A stretch of DNA of 17,626 nt, from positions 1 to 17,626 of the forward strand of contig JAUIKA010000006.1 in assembly GCA_030430995.1 (NCBI GenBank). Direction: 5' to 3'. The notes beneath the pieces are model-generated. The model had not been told where the DNA came from, searched no databases, and saw only the letters and a list, made by a program, of their open reading frames with translations. This DNA is from Alphaproteobacteria bacterium. Its GTDB lineage: Bacteria; Pseudomonadota; Alphaproteobacteria; Rickettsiales; Rickettsiaceae. The position numbers were made by a program, and so were the translations under genes. This document shows, piece after piece, positions 14,451 through 17,626 of the stretch (position 1 is the first letter of the stretch; every line of letters starts with the position of its first letter).

Positions 14451-15848
14451 ATGGCATCTAAATATTTTTATGAAGACTTTAATAACACAGGCGTAGACAC
14501 ATCCGGCAAAACAGGCAGCAAACAAACAACTATAGGTAAAGAAAAATTTCAGCTCAAACCTTCCATATTAGATGGAAAATTTACAAGAAGACTAAAAGCT
14601 AACTTTTTAGATACAGAAAACCTATCTGAAGTAGTAGCATCAAAAATAGCATTTAACTTTGCAAACAAAGGCAGCATACCCGAGGTAGGTATAGTATCAC
14701 ATAACAATAACCACGGCGTTATTATAGCTTCTAAATATATACCAAATGTAGAATGTGAACTGAGCCATTTTAATGACCCTAAAAACCTAAATAAAAAACG
14801 CAAAGTCAATGTAGACCATATATCCCAAGATGGCTCTGTATCAATAGAAAATGAACCCAGGTTAAAACAAGACCTTGCAGATGCTATAGCAATATCAATA
14901 TTAGTAGGGGACCATGATATTAACCCTGGTAATATGGTTGTATATAAAGATGATAATAAAGAAAACAGAATAGCTAGAATAGACCTAGGGCACAGTTTTA
15001 ATGACTTAATAAAAGGGTGGAAAGTTATAGGAGGAGGAAAATATGAGAATAACCAAATTCTGGATTATCTAAACAGAGAAACAATAACCCATCTTCAATC
15101 AGGAGACCATAGAACACCAAAATTATGGAGGTTTTATGAAGGAATAGTACCATCCAAAGAAATGGCAAAATCCCTATCCGATCTATCAAAAAAATTAGAT
15201 ATAACAGAAGGCGCGTTATCTAATGTAAAATCTGATATCAATAACTATATAAATGAAATTATTGGTAATAAGCAGAAAGAAGATATGTTTAGAAATAGCC
15301 TAATAGCGCTTTGCTCTAATATATCTGACAAAAGGATTAAGCATCCGAATGATATACATGAAGTTTTCAATCAAAGCTTTGAAATATTAGAAGAACATTG
15401 CAAAAAAAGCTTGAAAGACATGAAAGAAGCAGCTGAGACTATGCATATGCAGCTAGAAGTAGACAAAGCAATAAAAAAAGGAGGAATAAACACTAAAGAA
15501 ATAAAATCTAAATACCCTAATGCTTCAAACCAAAACATTACATGGATAAAAACCTCAAAGAAAGAAAAAGCATTTAAAGGTAGCCTCGATGGATATATAA
15601 AATTCAGGAAAAAATCCCTTGGACTAACAAAAGAAATACCATGGTATAAAAAGCTTATAAATAATTTTAAAAAGATGTTTAGCTCTTCAGACCAAACAAA
15701 TCAAGACTCACAACAACATAATAATGAAAAAATAGTTAAAACTAAGGCTATACCTGCAAAACATTCTATAGATCAGATAAAAGCCCCCATAGGTAAATTT
15801 ACATCCAGAGAACTAGAGAAACAAAAACATAATACTAGAGAATTATAA
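14451..15848 (+). CDS. Kinase-fold protein (PI3/4-kinase or HipA-like), candidate secreted effector
   Basis: The 465-residue product shows the signatures of a PI3/4-kinase- or HipA-like kinase in the right order. These are FQLKP (K36, candidate nucleotide-binding lysine), an alpha-C-like helix after ENLSEVVASKIAFNF with E60, a hinge-like IIASKYIPN (91-99), and the catalytic-loop-like GDHDINPGN (153-161), with D156 and N161 spaced as in D-R-H-x-x-N. ARIDLG (175-180), with D178 in the DFG position, follows. Residues 230-410 are helical and highly charged, with no similarity I recognise, and the C-terminus is basic and hydrophilic (GKFTSRELEKQKHNTREL). There is no signal peptide or membrane span. 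Comparable kinases are injected into host cells by intracellular bacteria (Rickettsia Risk1, Legionella LegA5). Whether the target is lipid or protein cannot be told. It is monocistronic with its own promoter and overlaps the convergent lpt gene by six bases. Confidence 0.72.
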   Translation: MASKYFYEDFNNTGVDTSGKTGSKQTTIGKEKFQLKPSILDGKFTRRLKANFLDTENLSEVVASKIAFNFANKGSIPEVGIVSHNNNHGVIIASKYIPNVECELSHFNDPKNLNKKRKVNVDHISQDGSVSIENEPRLKQDLADAIAISILVGDHDINPGNMVVYKDDNKENRIARIDLGHSFNDLIKGWKVIGGGKYENNQILDYLNRETITHLQSGDHRTPKLWRFYEGIVPSKEMAKSLSDLSKKLDITEGALSNVKSDINNYINEIIGNKQKEDMFRNSLIALCSNISDKRIKHPNDIHEVFNQSFEILEEHCKKSLKDMKEAAETMHMQLEVDKAIKKGGINTKEIKSKYPNASNQNITWIKTSKKEKAFKGSLDGYIKFRKKSLGLTKEIPWYKKLINNFKKMFSSSDQTNQDSQQHNNEKIVKTKAIPAKHSIDQIKAPIGKFTSRELEKQKHNTREL

Positions 15849-16556
15849 GTCTGCTACGCATTTCACCTCAAACAATTGTAATTTTTGTGATTTCAAATCA
15901 TATTCTATACAATCTGTATGCACTTTTATATTGTTATTGTAAACGCTCACGCCTGTATTAGCATATAGCTTATATGGCTTGTGGTCTGCATCTAAATATA
16001 TAGTTAAAGAATCTGCATAGCAAAGCATTTTCTTGTTTTTTACCTCTATTTTAACGTTATTGAGATTGATCTGATCTGCACTACTATGCTTACTGCAGGA
16101 ATCTGCTTTAAACTGCAAATGGTGTTCATCTAAATCTATACTTCCTATAACATTATTTAGATATACATCCTCATTAACAAACTTCAGCTTATCTGCAAGA
16201 ATATTGATATGTTCAGAATATTGTATTTTTACAGACTTAGCAGACCCATTTTTCTTTTTAAAGAAATAAACCAAAGCCTTACCATCTATATTTAAGCCTT
16301 TATATGATAAGTAAAAACTACATGGCACATATATATTATCCTTATACAACATTCCCTCTCTGGCTTTTATAGAAATATCATATATCTCACCACTAATGCC
16401 CCTAACAACACCATAATCCGAGTTCTTACTTTCTATCTCATCAGCAATAAGATTATAATGGTTACTTATAAGCTTTATATTATTGGCCTCAATAGAAAAA
16501 TCTATGGCATTGGCATTAAAAGCTATTATACAAATACATAATATATATCTGCACAT
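15843..16556 (-). CDS. LptA/LptC-like periplasmic lipopolysaccharide-export protein
   Basis: The 237-residue product has a short signal peptide (MCRYILCICIIAFNANA, cleavage after residue 17) and is then almost wholly strand-rich, with the repeated hydrophobic-polar pattern of the OstA/LptA beta-jellyroll. The clearest repeat is at 177-234: ADSLTIYLDADHKPYKLYAN, TGVSVYNNNIKVHTDCIEYD, then LKSQKLQLFEVKC. It mirrors the LptA order: a strand, an a-x-G-x-V turn, a hidden polar strand and a closing strand. LptA and LptC form the periplasmic bridge that carries lipopolysaccharide to the outer membrane. It lies seven bases downstream of kdsD, where alphaproteobacteria usually place lptC and then lptA; only this one gene is present, so it may do either job. 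Its stop codon overlaps the end of the convergent kinase-like gene. Sequence similarity is weak; the fold and context carry the call. Confidence 0.68.
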   Translation of the reverse strand: MCRYILCICIIAFNANAIDFSIEANNIKLISNHYNLIADEIESKNSDYGVVRGISGEIYDISIKAREGMLYKDNIYVPCSFYLSYKGLNIDGKALVYFFKKKNGSAKSVKIQYSEHINILADKLKFVNEDVYLNNVIGSIDLDEHHLQFKADSCSKHSSADQINLNNVKIEVKNKKMLCYADSLTIYLDADHKPYKLYANTGVSVYNNNIKVHTDCIEYDLKSQKLQLFEVKCVADL

Positions 16557-16563
16557 AATATTT

Positions 16564-17553
16564 TTATACCCCCTTTACTCTTATTATGTCATGTATATGC
16601 ACTATGCCAATAGGGCTTCTATCATCCACAACAACTAAAGATGTAATTTTGTAGTCTCTCATTAAAATAACTGCATCAGATATAGGAATATGCTTACTTA
16701 CAGTTTTACAGTTAACGCTCATAACATCTGACGCTGTCTTTTGTAACAAATCATCTGACATAGCCCGCCTTAAATCTCCATCTGTGATAATACCTATAAG
16801 ACTGCCACCTGCATCACATACTATACAGCAACCCAATGCTCCCTTTGTAATAGTAACTATAACATCTTTCATATAGCAAGTTTTAGAACAGGCAGGAGGG
16901 TTTTTATGCATAATATGCTCCACTCTTAGCATTTTTACCCCTATACTGCCACCAGGATGTAAATTCTTATACTCTTTATGAGAGAACTGATTTATATTAT
17001 GAATCACAATCATAATTGCATCACATAATGCAATGGTTAGCATGGAAGAGACAGTAGGCACAGGGACAGATGAATACTCATTAATTTCTGGTATAGTTAG
17101 TATATAACTTACAATATTTGCGAGCAAAGAAGAAGAATTAGATGTTATTAATGCTGTTTTTATCTCATGATTATTACAATATTCAGCTATTGGCAATAAT
17201 TCATTTGTCTGTCCTGAATTTGATATTAAAACTACAAAATCTTCAGCATGTATCATACCTAAGTCACCATGCGCAGCTTCTGATGGATGGATAAAGTAAG
17301 AACATGTACCAATAGATGAAAAGATAGATGAAGCCCTCTTAGCAATATGCCCACTTTTACCTATGCCAGAGAATACAACCCTGCCCCTAGTAGAGACTAT
17401 AGCATCAATTATAGCTTTCAATTCATCACCTTTTAAATAGTTTTGTAAAAGCCTCAGTGAATCTTCGCTATATGCTAGTACCTTATTAACATCTTCTAAA
17501 TAGCTAACGTTATTCATCATCGAGCCCATTGGTATATGAATCAAATCCTTCAT
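16564..17553 (-). CDS. kdsD: Arabinose-5-phosphate isomerase (KdsD/KpsF/GutQ family)
   Basis: The enzyme converts ribulose 5-phosphate to arabinose 5-phosphate, the first step towards Kdo for lipopolysaccharide. The SIS domain has GIGKSGHIAKRASS (63-76), HPSEAAHGDLGM (89-100), SNSGQTNE (111-118) and NLHPGG (197-202, with the family's active-site histidine). Two CBS domains follow (about 211-265 and 277-328, including GIITDGDLRR and GIVHIHDIIR). From ATG 17553 the protein has 329 residues, the normal length. Other starts are possible: GTG 17562 upstream, or ATG 17520/17517 downstream, which would nearly remove the overlap with the partial frame entering from the right and still keep the domain intact. 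The downstream LptA/LptC-like gene follows after seven bases. Confidence 0.95.
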   Translation of the reverse strand: MKDLIHIPMGSMMNNVSYLEDVNKVLAYSEDSLRLLQNYLKGDELKAIIDAIVSTRGRVVFSGIGKSGHIAKRASSIFSSIGTCSYFIHPSEAAHGDLGMIHAEDFVVLISNSGQTNELLPIAEYCNNHEIKTALITSNSSSLLANIVSYILTIPEINEYSSVPVPTVSSMLTIALCDAIMIVIHNINQFSHKEYKNLHPGGSIGVKMLRVEHIMHKNPPACSKTCYMKDVIVTITKGALGCCIVCDAGGSLIGIITDGDLRRAMSDDLLQKTASDVMSVNCKTVSKHIPISDAVILMRDYKITSLVVVDDRSPIGIVHIHDIIRVKGV

Positions 17554-17626
17554 TGAACACACATACTATCTTTTTATTATGCCTTAAAGCAAGTTTTGGA
17601 TGCACAGATTCTATAATAAGAGTATT
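17510..17626 (-). CDS. C-terminal end of an unidentified upstream gene (partial)
   Basis: A frame enters from the right edge and runs 38 codons (for example TLIIESVHPKLALRHNKK, then IVCVFNEGFDSYTNGLDDE) to TAA at 17512-17510. It overlaps the possible N-terminal codons of kdsD; if real, it favours a kdsD start at ATG 17520 or 17517. The peptide is too short to identify, and an open run of this length could be chance. Confidence 0.4.
   Translation of the reverse strand, partial: NTLIIESVHPKLALRHNKKIVCVFNEGFDSYTNGLDDE

Noticed and set aside
1..17626. tRNA or rRNA genes, CRISPR arrays, insertion sequences, toxin-antitoxin pairs
   Set aside because: No cloverleaf with a T-loop consensus, regular repeat-spacer pattern, transposase or recognisable toxin or antitoxin was seen. 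The HipA-like motifs belong to the kinase-like protein, which lacks a HipB-type partner.

Overview
The window is AT-rich (roughly one third G+C by eye) and gene-dense. It looks like an alphaproteobacterium, most likely of the order Rickettsiales. The signs are an alphaproteobacterial-type SspB, the flgB-flgC-fliE order, a kdsD-lpt neighbourhood, very short spacers, and lineage-specific proteins set among slowly evolving housekeeping genes. Flagellar rod genes in such a genome would fit the Midichloriaceae or a related flagellated lineage. That placement is inference; no rRNA gene is present.

Left part (1-4413): a plus-strand flagellar rod operon (end of flgB, flgC, fliE), then an accessory block. 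The block holds a small multi-pass membrane protein behind a consensus sigma-70-type promoter, a 423-residue exported and membrane-anchored protein resembling a class 3 lipase that has lost its serine, and a 261-residue protein with a very basic C-terminus. It contains the two long spacers (1539-1861 and 3134-3627). The first holds a convincing terminator. The second holds a perfect hairpin and an in-frame, coding-like extension of the 261-residue gene beyond its amber stop.

Middle part (4536-12945, minus strand): one tightly packed information-processing operon, rsmE-rimP-nusA-infB-dnaE, covering ribosome modification and maturation, transcription elongation, translation initiation and the replicative polymerase. 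A divergent plus-strand operon, tsaE-sspB-infC (12937-14279), begins inside the rsmE start. infC very probably uses an AUU start, the known basis of IF3 autoregulation, and ends at a good terminator.

Right part (14281-17626): a solitary 465-residue gene with its own promoter and repeated AGTTA elements encodes a protein with PI3/4-kinase- or HipA-like kinase motifs, a candidate secreted effector. It converges on, and overlaps by six bases, a minus-strand envelope operon: kdsD (Kdo pathway) followed by an LptA/LptC-like periplasmic protein. An unidentified gene enters from the right edge.

The most unusual points are a FlgC that appears to carry a Sec signal peptide, the pseudo-lipase surface protein, the kinase-like candidate effector with its tandem-repeat promoter, and the amber-interrupted tail of the 261-residue protein.
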